A DNA stretch of 64,000 nt, from positions 1,100,229 through 1,164,228 of the forward strand of contig NW_005196756.1 in assembly GCF_000372725.1 (NCBI RefSeq). Reading direction: 5' to 3'. Each line of letters begins with the position of its first letter. Positions within the stretch are counted from its first letter, which is position 1. Origin of the DNA: Emiliania huxleyi CCMP1516 (taxonomy: Eukaryota; Haptophyta; Isochrysidales; Noelaerhabdaceae). The notes beneath the pieces are model-generated. The model had not been told where the DNA came from. It saw only the letters and a list, made by a program, of their open reading frames with translations, and searched no databases. Shown in pieces: positions 62,825-64,000 of this stretch. A program made the translations under genes and the position numbers.

Positions 62825-64000
62825 TCAGGCAAGAGCCCCGCGTCCTTGAGTCGGGCAGGACCCCATGCCGGGGTGTGGTTTAGATTGTGTGAGAGGGGGG
62901 AGGAGGGAGGGGGGGGGGGCACCTCCGACGGAAGCCACGCGGTCAACGGTAGCTCCTCGCCTCGCCGCTCTGCGCCGCTCGCTGGCCCGGTGGCATACAC
63001 CGGACTCGCATACACACCATAAGGCGCCGCCGCGATAGTGTCTGCCGTAGTGACGGCCTCGAGCGCTCGTATATGCATCACTGGCAGCCGAGTGGCGCAC
63101 CGCCCGCCGCTTGGCGCTTCAGCTAGCTTGCCAGCAGATGCGTCCCAGTTTGCGCCCTCAAGGGCGGCGCCATGAACGTACACGCCGTTTTCTGGAGGCG
63201 CACCCACCTGCTCTGCCGAATCGTATCCCGTCACCTCGGCCACAGCGGATAACGACTCCAGCGGCGTGCCAGTGCGGCGCGAGGTCTCCGCCAGCAGCGC
63301 AAACACAAACGCCTGCGGGCGGAAGAGTCCGCCCAGCCACGTTACTGTCGGCGGCACGCCCTGCGCCGCCCATTCCTCGAGGTGTGCCCGCCGCGCGTAA
63401 AGACCCAAGAGCCACCTAACAATATTGGCCCGGATCGGTCGATATCAGCCAACAGCAGCCGGAAGTAGCCGAGAGTGGTTGAGATTAGGCGACAGTGCCG
63501 AGCCGAGATTAGCTGATATCAGCCACGAGAGGCCCGCCACCTGCCTAGTGGCTGCGGACCCGCAGACGGCCACGCAAGCTCAGTCCAGCTTGCGGGCACT
63601 AAGCCGCGCTGCAGGGCGCCCACGAGCGTATCGGCGCCCTCATCCACCGGCGCGCCTATTGAGGACTCGAAGTATGGACAGCAGTGTTCAAGGCCGCGGC
63701 TGTGCCCTTTCCCGGCAGCAGCGCGCCACCGCGCATGGACTCGTCCAGCCGTGCGAGCGACGCGTGCACCTGGGTAGGAAGATGGACACTCCACGCACTC
63801 GTGTGGGGTAACAACCCAAGTGGGGCCCAAAACGCATCCCGCAGTGCACAAACTCGGACCCGGTGCGCGAGCGGATGGCCAATTTGGTGGTGGCTTGCAC
63901 CTCTGTGACCAACGCCTCCATCCTGTCGCACTCTTGCATCAGGACCACCTATTTAGGTGTAGGCCGTCAAGAGACGCTATTTACAGGGGCTCGTTCGTGA
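62825..64000 (-). CDS. Dynein heavy chain, C-terminal end (5' truncated by window)
   Basis: Minus-strand exons match the C-terminal region of dynein heavy chains. They are VVLMQECDRMEALVTEVQAT just inside the right edge (after TAG at about 63951), VHASLARLDESMRGG, then GALQRGLVPASWTELAW with PSAGPQPLGR. An intron rich in CTAATCTCGG-like units leads to WLLGLYARRAHLEEWAAQG. TVTWLGGLFRPQAFVFALL and NGVYVHGAALEGANWDASAG follow, then YGVYASPVYATGPASG, with a likely stop at 62825. The motor moves along microtubules in cilia or cytoplasm; axonemal versus cytoplasmic type cannot be decided from this end. The intron in PLGR-WLL starts GTGGC and the following exon also starts GTGGC. Confidence 0.88.

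Overview
The window reads as nuclear DNA of a GC-rich, intron-containing unicellular eukaryote. Genes are split by short introns, lie on both strands, and match eukaryote-only families: primase large subunit, RTEL1, NUS1, dynein heavy chain, AFG1, an ER-type Hsp70, U-box and RING proteins, and alpha-kinase. Two tRNA-Gly genes are also present. The high GC, the mixed GT/GC (and probably GA) splice donors, and the TIR-membrane, ShKT-P4H and LRR_5 proteins suggest a microalga of haptophyte or pelagophyte type. This placement is inference; no rRNA or organelle marker is present. The dynein heavy chain implies cilia/flagella or dynein-based transport. Two 100-base N runs (27690-27789, 60169-60268) are assembly gaps.

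Layout. 1-8.2 kb: sulfotransferase 3' end, DNA primase large subunit (PRIM2, all four Fe-S cysteines), an F-box-like gene with a non-autonomous DNA transposon 27 bp from its start codon, a last exon of an ankyrin gene, and a truncated glycosyltransferase. 8.7-17.5 kb: a Cys-rich unknown protein, a frame-broken HRDC gene, an unknown gene, an LRR_5/coiled-coil/U-box protein, and a vWA-alpha-kinase-RING protein. 17.8-19 kb: a fold-back element and dispersed repeats. 19.6-26.2 kb: a DEAD-box helicase, an EF-hand gene and AFG1 ATPase. 26.6-28.7 kb: a 2.1-kb inverted repeat around a gap. 28.9-34.1 kb: two duplicated tRNA-Gly(GCC), a thioredoxin, a secreted Cys-rich protein with an aerolysin-like strand pattern, and a Dam-type N6-adenine methyltransferase with a CW-like zinc finger. 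34.2-41.1 kb: one very large gene with AT-rich introns and a C-terminal PHD finger. 43.7-53 kb: an ER EF-hand protein, RTEL1, ShKT-prolyl 4-hydroxylase and a Band-7-like gene. 53.5-64 kb: a multi-TM TIR protein, a second TIR-flanked element, NUS1, an ER-type Hsp70, and the 3' end of a dynein heavy chain.

Functional links are loose, as expected for a eukaryote. PRIM2, RTEL1 and perhaps the HRDC gene act in DNA replication or repair. The U-box and RING proteins point to ubiquitin signalling. NUS1, Hsp70, the EF-hand protein and P4H belong to the secretory pathway. The most unusual content is the domain fusions, the intron boundary pattern (intron starts copied at the start of the next exon; acceptor-exon copies bracketing short tandem repeats), and several non-autonomous inverted-repeat elements, some of which seem to carry host gene fragments.
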